Part shown: positions 55,671 through 63,963 of the stretch, one piece after another
How the letters are laid out: every line of letters starts with the position of its first letter
How positions within the stretch are numbered: the first letter of the stretch is position 1
DNA from: Modestobacter versicolor
GTDB lineage: Bacteria > Actinomycetota > Actinomycetes > Mycobacteriales > Geodermatophilaceae
Assembly (NCBI RefSeq): GCF_014195485.1
Contig: NZ_JACIBU010000001.1
Span: forward strand, 3,596,001 to 3,660,000
Length of the DNA stretch: 64,000 nt
Reading direction: 5' to 3'
Program-made: the position numbers and the translations under genes
The notes under the pieces: generated by a model
The model's input: the letters and a program-made list of their open reading frames with translations, nothing else
Database searches by the model: none
Told to the model about the DNA's origin: nothing

Positions 55671-56660
55671 ATGGCCCGACGCACCCGGCTGCTCGCGCTC
55701 GCCCTGGCAGCCCCCCTGCTGCTCAGCGCCTGCTCCACCGACGACTCCGGCTCCGGCGACGGTGGCGGGGGCGACAGCGGCGGCAGTGCTGCCGCCGACG
55801 GCGACCTCAGCTTCGCCGTCGTCACCCACGGCTCCGCCGGCGACGCCTTCTGGGACGTCGTGCAGAAGGGCGCCGAGGCCGCCGGCGAGGACCTGGGCGT
55901 GAGCGTCGACTACCAGAGCGACGGCGACCCGCAGCGCCAGTCGCAGCTCGTCCAGGCCGCGGTGAACCAGGACGTCGACGGCATCGTCGTCTCGATGGCC
56001 AACCCCGACGCCCTGCAGGACTCGGTCGAGGCCGCGGTCGCCGCGGGCATCCCGGTCATCACGATCAACTCCGGCGCCGAGCAGTCGGCGCAGTTCGGTG
56101 CCATCGGGCACGTCGGCCAGGACGAGGCGATCGCCGGGCAGGGCGCCGGCCAGCGGCTCGCCCAGGACGGCGCGACGAACGTGCTCTGCGTCGTCCACGA
56201 GGCCGGCAACATCGGGCTCGAGCAGCGCTGCGACGGCGCCTCCCAGGGGCTGGGCAGCGAGGTGCGGCTGCTGCAGGTCGACATCAACGACCTGCAGGCC
56301 GCGCAGTCGACGATCACCTCGCAGCTGCAGAGCGACCCGACCATCGACGCCGTGCTCACGCTGAACTCCGGCGTCGCCTCGGTCGCCGCCGCGGCGGCCT
56401 CCGACGCCGGCTCCGAGGCCGAGATCGCCACCTTCGACCTCAATGGCGACGTGATCTCCGCGATCCAGGACGGCTCGATCTCCTTCGCCGTCGACCAGCA
56501 GCAGTACGAGCAGGGCTACCTGCCGATCGTGATGCTGAAGCTCTACGCGCAGAACCTGAACACCGTCGGTGGTGGTCAGCCGGTGCTGACCGGTCCGGGG
56601 ATCGTCGACTCGACCAACGTCGACGAGATCGCCGACCTCGCCTCCGCGGGCACCCGCTGA
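55671..56660 (+). CDS. Sugar ABC transporter substrate-binding lipoprotein (FrcB-like)
   Basis: A 329-residue exported lipoprotein that captures a sugar for the permease and ATPase encoded next. Signal peptide with LALAAPLLLSACS lipobox (cysteine near residue 21), then a Gly/Ser/Asp linker to about residue 42. The periplasmic-binding-protein fold follows: LSFAVVTHGSAGDAFWDVVQ, KGAEAAGEDLGVSVDYQSDG, VDGIVVSMANPDALQDSVEA, AAGIPVITINSGAE and GAIGHVGQDEAIAGQGAGQR. It resembles FrcB/RbsB proteins for fructose or ribose. GGAGG about 11 bases upstream of the ATG. Confidence 0.9.
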   Translation: MARRTRLLALALAAPLLLSACSTDDSGSGDGGGGDSGGSAAADGDLSFAVVTHGSAGDAFWDVVQKGAEAAGEDLGVSVDYQSDGDPQRQSQLVQAAVNQDVDGIVVSMANPDALQDSVEAAVAAGIPVITINSGAEQSAQFGAIGHVGQDEAIAGQGAGQRLAQDGATNVLCVVHEAGNIGLEQRCDGASQGLGSEVRLLQVDINDLQAAQSTITSQLQSDPTIDAVLTLNSGVASVAAAAASDAGSEAEIATFDLNGDVISAIQDGSISFAVDQQQYEQGYLPIVMLKLYAQNLNTVGGGQPVLTGPGIVDSTNVDEIADLASAGTR

Positions 56661-56676
56661 CGAGGCTGGAGAACCC

Positions 56677-57738
56677 ATGAGTGCCACCCGGGAGGCGCCG
56701 GTCGAGCGGCCGGTGCGTGCCGACGAGCGGCTCGCCGCCGTCGGCATCTGGCGCCGGCTGCTGGTCAAGCCCGAGCTCGGGTCGCTGATCGGCGCCGTCG
56801 TCATCCTGGCGTTCTTCTCCGCCCAGTCCGACGTCTTCCGCGGGCTGAGCGGGATCGCGAACTGGCTGGACGTCGCCTCGACGCTGGGCATCATGGCGGT
56901 CGCGGTCGCGCTGCTGATGATCGGCGGGCACTTCGACCTCTCCGCCGGCGTGCTGACCGGCACGACCGCGCTGACCGTCGGCATCGTGGCCACCGAGCTG
57001 GACCAGAACATCTGGGTGGCGATCGGGGCGGCGCTGGTGCTGGCCCTGGCCATCGGCTTCGCCAACGGCTGGCTGGTCACCCGCACCGGCCTGCCCAGCT
57101 TCATCATCACGCTGGGCACCTTCCTGATGCTGCAGGGCCTGAACCTCGGCCTGACCAAGCTGTTCACCGGCACGGTCGTCGTCCGCGGCATCGCCGAGGC
57201 CCCCGGCTACCACTCGGCGGAACTGCTGCTGGCCTCCACGATCAACGTGTTCGGGCAGCCGTTCCGGGTGGCGATCGTGTGGTGGCTGCTGGCCACCGCC
57301 GTCGCCAGCTGGGTGCTGCTGCGCACCCGCTTCGGCAACTGGGTCTTCGCCACCGGCGGTGACGAGGTCGCCAGCCGCAACGTCGGCGTCCCGGCCCGGC
57401 GGACGACGATCACGCTGTTCATGACGACGGCGGCCGCGGCCTGGCTGGTCGGCTCGATCACCGCCGTCCGGCTGACCTCGGTGCAGGCCAACACCGGCAC
57501 CGGTCAGGAGCTGATCTACATCGTCGCGGCCGTCATCGGCGGGTGCCTGCTCACCGGTGGGTTCGGCTCGGCGATCGGGGCGGCGCTGGGTGCGCTGGTC
57601 TTCGGGATGACCCAGCAGGGGATCGTCTACCTGGACTGGGACGCCGACTGGTTCTACTTCTTCCTCGGGGCGATGCTGCTGCTCGCGGTGCTCACCAACC
57701 GGCTGGTCCGCCGCTACGCCGAGGCGGCCCGGCGATGA
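56677..57738 (+). CDS. Sugar ABC transporter permease (FrcC-like)
   Basis: A 353-residue permease with 9-10 membrane segments, CUT2 family. [20 protein letters not shown] near residue 70, [20 protein letters not shown] near 130, [20 protein letters not shown] near 210 and [20 protein letters not shown] near 285 are characteristic. It would form the membrane channel as a homodimer. It starts 16 bp after the binding-protein stop and overlaps the ATPase ATG by 4 nt. A paralog lies at 31071-32135. Confidence 0.92.
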   Translation: MSATREAPVERPVRADERLAAVGIWRRLLVKPELGSLIGAVVILAFFSAQSDVFRGLSGIANWLDVASTLGIMAVAVALLMIGGHFDLSAGVLTGTTALTVGIVATELDQNIWVAIGAALVLALAIGFANGWLVTRTGLPSFIITLGTFLMLQGLNLGLTKLFTGTVVVRGIAEAPGYHSAELLLASTINVFGQPFRVAIVWWLLATAVASWVLLRTRFGNWVFATGGDEVASRNVGVPARRTTITLFMTTAAAAWLVGSITAVRLTSVQANTGTGQELIYIVAAVIGGCLLTGGFGSAIGAALGALVFGMTQQGIVYLDWDADWFYFFLGAMLLLAVLTNRLVRRYAEAARR

Positions 57739-58544
57739 GCACCGCGGTGGGCCGGTCCGACGACGCACCCCTGCTCGAGCTGCGCGGCATCGGCAAGGAC
57801 TTCGGCTCGGTCATCGCGCTGGACGACATCTCCACCACCGTGCGGGCCGGTCAGGTCACCTGCGTGCTCGGCGACAACGGCGCGGGCAAGTCGACGCTGA
57901 TCAAGGTGCTCTCCGGCGTGCACCGCCCGACCCGGGGCGAGCTGCTGCTCGACGGCCGGCCGGTCGAGTTCGACGCCCCGCGGGAGGCGCTGGACGCCGG
58001 GATCGCGACGGTCTTCCAGGACCTGGCGATGATCCCGCTGATGGCCATCTGGCGGAACTTCTTCCTCGGGTCGGAGCCGACGACCGGCTGGGGCCCGTTC
58101 CGGCGCTTCGACAGCGCCACGGCCAAGGACGTCACCCGCCGCGAGCTGGCCGCGATGGGCATCGACATCCGCGACCCCGACCAGCCCGTGGGCACGCTGT
58201 CCGGCGGAGAGCGGCAGTCGGTCGCGATCGCCCGGGCCGTGCACTTCGGTGCTCGGGTGCTGATCCTCGACGAGCCGACCTCGGCGCTGGGCGTGAAGCA
58301 GGCCGGCGTGGTCTTGCGCTACATCGCGCAGGCGCGGGACCGTGGTCTCGGGGTCGTCTTCATCACGCACAACCCGCACCACGCCCACCCGGTGGGCGAC
58401 CGGTTCCTGCTGCTCAACCGTGGCCGCAGCATGGGCGACTTCGCCAAGGGCGAGCTGTCCCGCGAGGAGTTGACCACGATGATGGCCGGCGGTGACGAGC
58501 TGACCGAGCTCGCCGAGGAGCTGGAGCGCCCCACCGGTCGGTGA
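57735..58544 (+). CDS. Sugar ABC transporter ATP-binding protein (FrcA-like)
   Basis: A 269-residue single-domain ATPase. Walker [17 protein letters not shown] near residue 47, Q-loop [20 protein letters not shown], signature [20 protein letters not shown] near 155, Walker [13 protein letters not shown] and switch histidine in [20 protein letters not shown]. Single-domain ATPases with this [10 protein letters not shown] stretch are typical of FrcA, in contrast to the tandem-domain RbsA. All motifs are intact, unlike the paralog at 30262. With the two upstream genes it forms a complete fructose/ribose-type importer; the true sugar is unproven. Confidence 0.92.
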   Translation: MSTAVGRSDDAPLLELRGIGKDFGSVIALDDISTTVRAGQVTCVLGDNGAGKSTLIKVLSGVHRPTRGELLLDGRPVEFDAPREALDAGIATVFQDLAMIPLMAIWRNFFLGSEPTTGWGPFRRFDSATAKDVTRRELAAMGIDIRDPDQPVGTLSGGERQSVAIARAVHFGARVLILDEPTSALGVKQAGVVLRYIAQARDRGLGVVFITHNPHHAHPVGDRFLLLNRGRSMGDFAKGELSREELTTMMAGGDELTELAEELERPTGR

Positions 58545-58648
58545 CCGGTTCGTGTTGTGGTTGCGCCGCGTGTTGTCTTTGTGACTCACGGTGCGAGTGC
58601 GACTCTGGCTGAGCTCACCCGTCCATCCCTCTTCCCCAGGGAGCGACC

Positions 58649-59950
58649 ATGTCGCAGCACCCGCTGCGCCCGTCACCGGTGCTCGCGCGCCGGAGCCGGA
58701 GGCCCGCCGTGCCCCGACGCCCGTCCCGGCTGCTCGCCGCAGCCCTCGCCACCGTGGTGGCCGGTGCGGTGCTGGCCGGTGGCGGCGTGGCGCTCGCTGC
58801 CCCGGAGAACCCCAGCGACCAGCAGCTCGGCGACGCCCGGGTGGCCCAGGACGCGGCCGCCGCCGAGGTGGGCCGGATCGCCGGGCTCGTCGCGGCGGCC
58901 CAGTCGCAGCTGGAGCAGGTGCAGGTGCAGGCCGAGGCGGCCGGCACCGCCTACCTGCTCGCCGAGGAGGCCCGGCTGGCGGCCGAGTCCGCCGCGGAGC
59001 AGACGGCGCGCGACCTGCAGGCGGCCGCCGACGCGGTCGCCCAGGCCCAGCTGCGGATCGCCGACTTCTCCCGGGACAGCTACATGAACGGCGCCACGCT
59101 GGCCGGCGAGATGGCCCTGCTGGACGCCGAGGGCCCGGGCGAGCTGGTGCGCAAGGCCGCGCTGCTGGACTACGTCGCCGACCACCAGGTCGACGTCCTC
59201 GGCCTGCTCGAGGCCGCCCAGCAGCAGCAGGCGGCCGCGGACGCCGCCGCCCAGGCGGCCCGCGCCGAGAAGGTGGCCACCGAGGCGGCCGCCGCCTCGG
59301 CGAAGGCGGAGGCCGAGGCCCAGGTCGCCAACCAGCAGGCCGCCGTCGCCCAGGTCACCGCGCAGAAGGCGGCCCTGGAGCAGCAGCTGCAGGCCGCCCA
59401 GGTGCGGCTGCTGGAGCTGCAGGGGGCCCGGGACGCCTACCAGGCCTGGCTGGCGCAGAAGGCCGCCGAGGAGGCCGCCGCCCGGCAGGCCGAGGAGCGG
59501 GCCCGGGCGCAGGCCGCCGCGGAGGAGCAGGCGGACACCGGCGGGCAGGGCTACGTGCGGCCGGCCCGGGGCGTGACGACCAGCTGCTTCGGCGCCCGCT
59601 GGGGCGTGACCCACTTCGGCGTCGACATCGCCGCCCCGATCGGCACCCCCGTCTACGCCGCGGCGTCCGGCGTCGTCCAGCGCGCCGGCACCGCGACCGG
59701 GTTCGGCTACGCCGTCTACATCCGGGGCGACGACGGGGCGGTCACCGTCTACGGGCACGTCAACGAGTACTACGTGAGCGCCGGGGAGCGGGTCTCGGCC
59801 GGCGAGCAGATCGCCGAGGTGGGCAACCGCGGCCAGTCGACCGGTCCGCACCTGCACTTCGAGGTGCACCCGAACGGCGCCATGTACAGCGGCCAGGTCG
59901 ACCCGGTGCCGTGGCTCCGGGCCCGCGGGATCTCGATCAGCCGCTGCTGA
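58649..59950 (+). CDS. M23 (LytM) peptidoglycan endopeptidase with coiled-coil stalk
   Basis: A 433-residue exported cell-wall hydrolase or hydrolase activator. A basic N-terminus and hydrophobic segment (LLAAALATVVAGAVLAGGGV, about 28-50) form the signal. Residues 55-300 are Ala/Glu/Gln-rich coiled coil. The LytM domain (about 305-430) has the zinc residues in THFGVDIAAPIGTPVYAA and GPHLHFEVHPNG, with VYGHVNEYYVSAGERVSAGE between them, so it looks catalytically complete. Such proteins cut or regulate cutting of cross-links during division. A short CAGGGAG ribosome binding site precedes the ATG. Confidence 0.92.
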   Translation: MSQHPLRPSPVLARRSRRPAVPRRPSRLLAAALATVVAGAVLAGGGVALAAPENPSDQQLGDARVAQDAAAAEVGRIAGLVAAAQSQLEQVQVQAEAAGTAYLLAEEARLAAESAAEQTARDLQAAADAVAQAQLRIADFSRDSYMNGATLAGEMALLDAEGPGELVRKAALLDYVADHQVDVLGLLEAAQQQQAAADAAAQAARAEKVATEAAAASAKAEAEAQVANQQAAVAQVTAQKAALEQQLQAAQVRLLELQGARDAYQAWLAQKAAEEAAARQAEERARAQAAAEEQADTGGQGYVRPARGVTTSCFGARWGVTHFGVDIAAPIGTPVYAAASGVVQRAGTATGFGYAVYIRGDDGAVTVYGHVNEYYVSAGERVSAGEQIAEVGNRGQSTGPHLHFEVHPNGAMYSGQVDPVPWLRARGISISRC

Positions 59951-59953
59951 CAC

Positions 59954-59993
59954 CGACGGCCCGGCGCCTCCTCGCGGAGGTGCCGGGCCGTCG
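59954..59993. terminator. Bidirectional 18-bp hairpin between the M23 and lipoprotein genes
   Basis: The stem starts CGACGGCCCGGCGCCTCC and pairs with the 18 nt after a TCGC loop, with one G-T pair. It lies between convergent genes. Confidence 0.8.
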
Positions 59994-60008
59994 TCGTCGG
60001 GGGATGGG

Positions 60009-60566
60009 TCAGCTCGAGGGCGCCGCGGCGCCGCAGTTGGCCGCGGCGTAGGTGCCGATGCCGGCCGTGGCGGTGGTGAGCTGCTCCTCGAGCCCGCCCA
60101 GCGAGGCCTGCAGCTGCCCGGCGGCCGCCGGGTCGGTGACGTCGATGTCGGAGGCCGCGCCGGCCAGCTGCTGGATGCCGTCGACCAGGGTGCCCCAGTC
60201 GCCGGCGACCTCGGGCGGCGCCTCGACGGCGGCGTACTGGTCGGCCAGCCGCTGGAGCGCGGGGCCGAGCTGGGTGGGATCGCTGGCGGCCTGCTCGACG
60301 CTGGCGTTGACCGACTCCTCGAGCGTCACGGCCTGGCTGCAGAAGGCGGCGACCTGCTCGCTGGAGGCGCTGCCCCCGGCGGGGGCGTCGCTCGAGCTGG
60401 GCGCGGTCGACCCGGCGGCGGCCGAGCTGGAGCTGCTGGAGCTGCCGGAGCCCGACGAGCCGGCCCGGGCCGACGGCTCCTCGTCGGAGCCGCCGCAGGC
60501 GGTGAGCAGCACGACCGCGGCGGCGGCGGACAGACCTGCCTTCAGCAGGGTGGCGGGTGCACGCAT
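60009..60566 (-). CDS. Small Ser-rich lipoprotein, paralog 1
   Basis: A 185-residue lipoprotein of unknown function. The start MRAPATLLKAGLSAAAAVVL leads to a lipobox LLTACGG (cysteine near residue 27), then a Ser/Gly linker with a run of seven serines. A helical domain follows, with one Cys early (AAFCSQAVTLEESVN) and one near the end (YAAANCGAA) that could form a disulfide. TAGCGT lies 7 nt before the ATG at 60566 (complement of 60574-60579), a leaderless-type promoter. The next gene upstream encodes a paralog with the same start, linker and cysteine layout. Confidence 0.8.
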   Translation of the reverse strand: MRAPATLLKAGLSAAAAVVLLTACGGSDEEPSARAGSSGSGSSSSSSSAAAGSTAPSSSDAPAGGSASSEQVAAFCSQAVTLEESVNASVEQAASDPTQLGPALQRLADQYAAVEAPPEVAGDWGTLVDGIQQLAGAASDIDVTDPAAAGQLQASLGGLEEQLTTATAGIGTYAAANCGAAAPSS

Positions 60567-60641
60567 GGGCACCACGCTAACTGCCCGCGACGGCCCGGCT
60601 CCGCCGTGTGGTGGGTCCGGGCCGTCGTCGGGGCGTGCAGG

Positions 60642-61169
60642 TCAGGCGTTCTCGCAGTTCGCCGTGATGTAGGCGTCGACGTTGGTCTGCGCGTCACCGG
60701 CCTGGGCGCCCAGGTCGGTGACCGCCTGCTCCACGGCGGCCTGCCCCTCCGGGGTGGTGAGGTCCACGCTGTTGACCGCGTCGCGCAGCCCGGCGAGGGC
60801 CTGCTGCGACGCCGCCCAGTCGGCGCTGATCTCGGCGGGCGCCTCGATCTGGCCGATGGCGGTGACGGCGGTGTCCAGCGCGGCCGGCAGGTCGGCCGGG
60901 CTGGCGCCGGCGGCGTCCAGGGTGTCGCTGAGCTGGGTGAAGGCCGCCTCGGCCTCGGTGCAGAAGGCCTGCACGTCCTCGTCGGCGGAGCCGCCGCCGC
61001 CGCCGGCGGAGGTGGCGGCGGAGCTGGAGCTGGAGCTGGAGCTGGACGAACTGGAGGAGCTCGTGGACGCCTCGGACTGCTCGTCGTCGGAACCGCCGCA
61101 GGCGGTGAGCAGGAGCAGGGCGGCGGCGGCGGAGAGGCCGCCCTTCAGCAGGGTCGCGGGTGCTCGCAT
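60642..61169 (-). CDS. Small Ser-rich lipoprotein, paralog 2
   Basis: A 175-residue lipoprotein, tandem paralog of the gene at 60009. MRAPATLLKGGLSAAAALLL, lipobox LLTACGG, then a run of 14 serines encoded by hexanucleotide AGCTCC-type repeats. The helical domain again has a Cys near each end (QAFCTEAEAAFTQLS and ITANCENA). Matching phrases such as IEAPAEISADWAASQQ and VEAPPEVAGDWGTLVD show common ancestry. TAGCGT lies 7 nt before the ATG at 61169 (complement of 61177-61182), inside a GCTAGC palindrome. Function unknown. Confidence 0.8.
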   Translation of the reverse strand: MRAPATLLKGGLSAAAALLLLTACGGSDDEQSEASTSSSSSSSSSSSSSSAATSAGGGGGSADEDVQAFCTEAEAAFTQLSDTLDAAGASPADLPAALDTAVTAIGQIEAPAEISADWAASQQALAGLRDAVNSVDLTTPEGQAAVEQAVTDLGAQAGDAQTNVDAYITANCENA

Positions 61170-61274
61170 GACCAGGACGCTAGCGTCCGCAGCGGTGGCG
61201 GCGCCCGATCGGCCGCCGTCCTCACCCGTGTCGGTGACTGCCGGCGTACCGCAGCCGGCCGGGCCGCGGACGGC

Positions 61275-61280
61275 TAGCGT
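61275..61280 (+). promoter_or_regulatory. Leaderless-type -10 element (TAGCGT, 7 nt to GTG at 61288)
   Basis: TAGCGT ends 7 nt before the MBL-fold gene's GTG. The same hexamer and spacing serve the two divergent lipoprotein genes. Confidence 0.6.
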
Positions 61281-61287
61281 CCCCCCG

Positions 61288-62166
61288 GTGAACGCACCGG
61301 TGGACCCGCGCTCGGGGTGGGACCTGCCGGTCCCGGGCGGCATGCCGCGCACCGCGGAGCTCGAGCCCCTCGTCGCCCGGGTGCTGGCCCCCAACCCCTC
61401 GGGGATGACCCTGGACGGCACCAACACCTACGTCGTCGGCGAGCCCGGCAGCGGGCAGGCCGTCGTCGTCGACCCGGGGCCGGCGGACGCCGCGCACCTG
61501 GCCGCCGTCGAGGGCGTGCTGGCCGCCCGGGACGCCCGGGTGGTGGCCGTGCTGGTCACCCACCACCACGGCGACCACGCCGAGGCGGCGCAGCCGTGGG
61601 GTGCCCGCTTCGGTGCCCCGGTCGCCGCGGCCGCCGCGCACGTCGCGGGGCCGGCGGGCCGGGTGCTCGCGCCGGGGGAGCAGCTGCGCCTGGCCGGGAC
61701 GACGATCGGCGTCGTCGGCACCCCCGGGCACACCGCCGACCACCTGGCGTTCCGGCTGGAGTCCGGCGCGGTGCTGGTCGGGGACCACGTGCTGGGCCGG
61801 GGGACGTCGGTGGTGACCCACCCCGAGGGCGACGTGGTGGCCTACCTGGAGTCGCTGCGACGGGTGCACGACCTGGGCCCGGCGGCGCTGTACTGCGGTC
61901 ACGGGCCGGAGCTGACCGTCGACCCCACGGCGGTGCTGGACTTCTACCTCGCCCACCGGGCGTTCCGGGAGGAGCAGCTGCTCGCCGGTCTCGCCGCGGG
62001 CCCCCGCACCGTCGACGAGCTGGTGGCCGAGGTGTACGCCGCCGTCCCGCAGGCGCTGTGGCCGGCCGCCGCCCAGTCGACCCGGGCCACGCTGGCCAAG
62101 CTGGTCGCCGAGGGCCGGGTGGCGCCCCGCGCCGGTGACGCCGTCGCGCTGGCCGGCCCCGGGTGA
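61288..62166 (+). CDS. MBL-fold hydrolase of the LACTB2 type
   Basis: A 292-residue metallo-beta-lactamase-fold protein. The metal motif is VLVTHHHGDHAEAA near residue 92, with TPGHTADHLAFRLESGAVLV near 150 and LYCGHGPE near 205 supplying further ligands. The C-terminal 70 residues form a winged-helix tail (GPRTVDELVAEVYAAVPQAL, ATLAKLVAEGRVAPR), as in LACTB2-like RNases and thioesterases. GTG start from the leaderless-type promoter. Its stop overlaps the GMC oxidoreductase GTG by 4 nt, so the two may act together. Confidence 0.87.
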   Translation: MNAPVDPRSGWDLPVPGGMPRTAELEPLVARVLAPNPSGMTLDGTNTYVVGEPGSGQAVVVDPGPADAAHLAAVEGVLAARDARVVAVLVTHHHGDHAEAAQPWGARFGAPVAAAAAHVAGPAGRVLAPGEQLRLAGTTIGVVGTPGHTADHLAFRLESGAVLVGDHVLGRGTSVVTHPEGDVVAYLESLRRVHDLGPAALYCGHGPELTVDPTAVLDFYLAHRAFREEQLLAGLAAGPRTVDELVAEVYAAVPQALWPAAAQSTRATLAKLVAEGRVAPRAGDAVALAGPG

Positions 62167-63785
62167 GCACCGAGGAGTGGGACGTCGTGGTGGTCGGCGC
62201 CGGCTCCTCCGGGTGCGCGCTCGCCGCCCGGCTGGTCGACGCCGGCCGGCGGGTGCTCGTGCTGGAGGCCGGTGCGGACCACCCGCAGCCGGCCGACTTC
62301 CCGGCGACCCTCCGCGACGCCGCGACCCTGGGCGCCGCCACCCCCGGCCACCCGGCGAACTGGAGCTACACCGCCCAGCTGGCGGAGGACGTCAGCTACC
62401 CGGTGGTCCGCGGCCGGGTGCTCGGCGGCTCCAGCGCGATCAACGGCAGCTACTTCGTCCGCGGCGCCCCGGCCGACTTCGACGGCTGGGCCGCCGCCGG
62501 CAACGACCTGTGGTCGGCCGCGGCGGTGCTGCCCGCCTTCTGCCGGTCCGAGGCCGACGCCGACTTCGGGCACCGGCCGGGGCACGGGACCGACGGGCCG
62601 GTGCCGGTGCGCCGCAGCCGGCCCGACCACCCGGTCCCCGACGCGTTCGCCGCCGCCTGCGAGGAGCTGGGCTTCCCGGCCGAGCCGGACAAGAACGCCG
62701 GCGGCCCGGCCGGGCACGGCCCGATCCCGCTCAACGTCGCCGACGGGGTGCGGGTCAACGCGGCGATGGCCTACCTCTCGCCCCGGCGCGGCTCGCCGCT
62801 GCTCACCGTCCGGGGCGGCACCCGGGTCACCCGGGTGGTGGTGGAGGGCGGCCGTGCCGTGGGCGTGCAGACCGCGGACGGCGTCGTCCGGGCCGGCGAG
62901 GTGGTGCTCGCCGCCGGCGCGGTCGCGACGCCGCACCTGCTGATGCTCTCCGGGATCGGCCCGGCCGAGCAGCTGCGGGCGGCCGGGGTGCCGGTGCTGG
63001 TCGACGCCCCCGGGGTGGGCGCGGAGTTCACCGACCACCCCGACCTCTACGTGACCTGGCAGCCCGGCCGCCGGCTGCCCACCCCCCGCGGGATGCTGCC
63101 GCTGGCCACCGCGCTCAACACCGCGGCCACCGGGTCGGGGCAGGTCGCCGACCTGGAGGTGATGCCCTGGCTCAAGCCGTTCTCCAAGGTGCTGCTGGAC
63201 CGGTCGTCGGGCGGGCCGCTGGCCGGGGTGGGGGAGGCGGTGCGCCGTTCGGCGGGCACGCTGCGCGCGCTGCGCGGCGCGTCGCTGCACCGGCTGCTCG
63301 ACCAGGCCCGCCGGCGGGACGACCTCTACCTGGCGGTGGCCCTGCAGCAGGAGGAGAGCCGCGGCCGGCTGACCCTCACCAGCGCCGACCCCGGGGTGCA
63401 GCCGCGGATCGAGCACCGGTACCTGACCGAGGCCGCCGACCGGCGCCGGCTGCGCGAGGGGGTCCGGCTGGCGGCCGAGCTGCTGCGGACGGCGGCGTTC
63501 GCCCCGCTGGTCGCCGAGCGCACCGGGCTGCCCGACGAGGTGCTGGCCGACGACCGGGAGCTCGACCGGTGGACCCGCCGGCACCTGGCCACCGCCATCC
63601 ACCTGGCCGGCAGCGCGCGGATGGGGCCGGAGAGCGACCCCGGGGCCGTGGTCGACCAGCGGCTGCGGGTCCGCGGCGTCGAGGGGCTGCGGGTGGTGGA
63701 CACCTCGGTCATGCCGCAGGTGACCTCGCGCGGGCCGGCGGCCACCGCGGTGATGATCGGCGAGCGGGCCGCCGAGCTCTGGTGA
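62163..63785 (+). CDS. GMC-family FAD oxidoreductase
   Basis: A 540-residue glucose-methanol-choline oxidoreductase. FAD site VVVVGAGSSGCALAARLVDA at the N-terminus, GMC signature 1 VRGRVLGGSSAINGSYFVRG near residue 80, signature 2 AGAVATPHLLMLSGIGPAEQ near 255, and the C-terminal HLAGSARMGPESDPGAVVDQ with TSVMPQVTSRGPAATAVMIG. The SRGP ending, rather than the SGNTN of choline dehydrogenases, is like the mycofactocin-associated MftG branch as I recall it, but no mft genes are in view. It probably oxidises an alcohol. Coupled to the MBL-fold gene. Confidence 0.87.
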   Translation: MSTEEWDVVVVGAGSSGCALAARLVDAGRRVLVLEAGADHPQPADFPATLRDAATLGAATPGHPANWSYTAQLAEDVSYPVVRGRVLGGSSAINGSYFVRGAPADFDGWAAAGNDLWSAAAVLPAFCRSEADADFGHRPGHGTDGPVPVRRSRPDHPVPDAFAAACEELGFPAEPDKNAGGPAGHGPIPLNVADGVRVNAAMAYLSPRRGSPLLTVRGGTRVTRVVVEGGRAVGVQTADGVVRAGEVVLAAGAVATPHLLMLSGIGPAEQLRAAGVPVLVDAPGVGAEFTDHPDLYVTWQPGRRLPTPRGMLPLATALNTAATGSGQVADLEVMPWLKPFSKVLLDRSSGGPLAGVGEAVRRSAGTLRALRGASLHRLLDQARRRDDLYLAVALQQEESRGRLTLTSADPGVQPRIEHRYLTEAADRRRLREGVRLAAELLRTAAFAPLVAERTGLPDEVLADDRELDRWTRRHLATAIHLAGSARMGPESDPGAVVDQRLRVRGVEGLRVVDTSVMPQVTSRGPAATAVMIGERAAELW

Positions 63786-63858
63786 CCCCGCTGCGACGCT
63801 CCGCCCGGGGCGCGCGGAGAGCCGGTCCGTCGTCCGTCCGGGTGCCGTTGCAGCGGGG
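63786..63858 (+). repeat. Large hairpin after the GMC gene (relative E of the two-stem family)
   Basis: CCCCGCTGC at 63786-63794 pairs with GCAGCGGGG at 63850-63858. The outer stem equals copies B and C, but the enclosed 55 nt are longer and differ from their core, so membership is tentative. Confidence 0.5.
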
Positions 63859-63897
63859 GAGCGCACCTCGGACGTGCGCGGGTCGTATCTTGACCGC

Positions 63898-63963
63898 ATG
63901 AGGTCGACGGGTCCCCGAGCGCTGCCCCGCGCCCGGTGCCCGCTGGCCGGAGCCGGGTCGTGA
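63898..63963 (+). CDS. Short leader ORF at the right edge
   Basis: A 21-residue frame beginning MRSTGPRALPRARCP. TATCTT, a good -10 hexamer, lies at 63886-63891, 6 nt before its ATG, so it would be translated from a leaderless mRNA. Its TGA overlaps a GTG that opens the next reading frame (GTGA), suggesting translational coupling. It contains Arg and one Cys codon, so amino-acid-dependent attenuation is conceivable. Confidence 0.4.
   Translation: MRSTGPRALPRARCPLAGAGS

Noticed and set aside
58545-58648. A c-di-AMP (ydaO-type) riboswitch before the M23 peptidase
   Set aside because: Such riboswitches often precede cell-wall hydrolases in Actinobacteria, but the 104-bp gap is too short and I see none of the conserved blocks.
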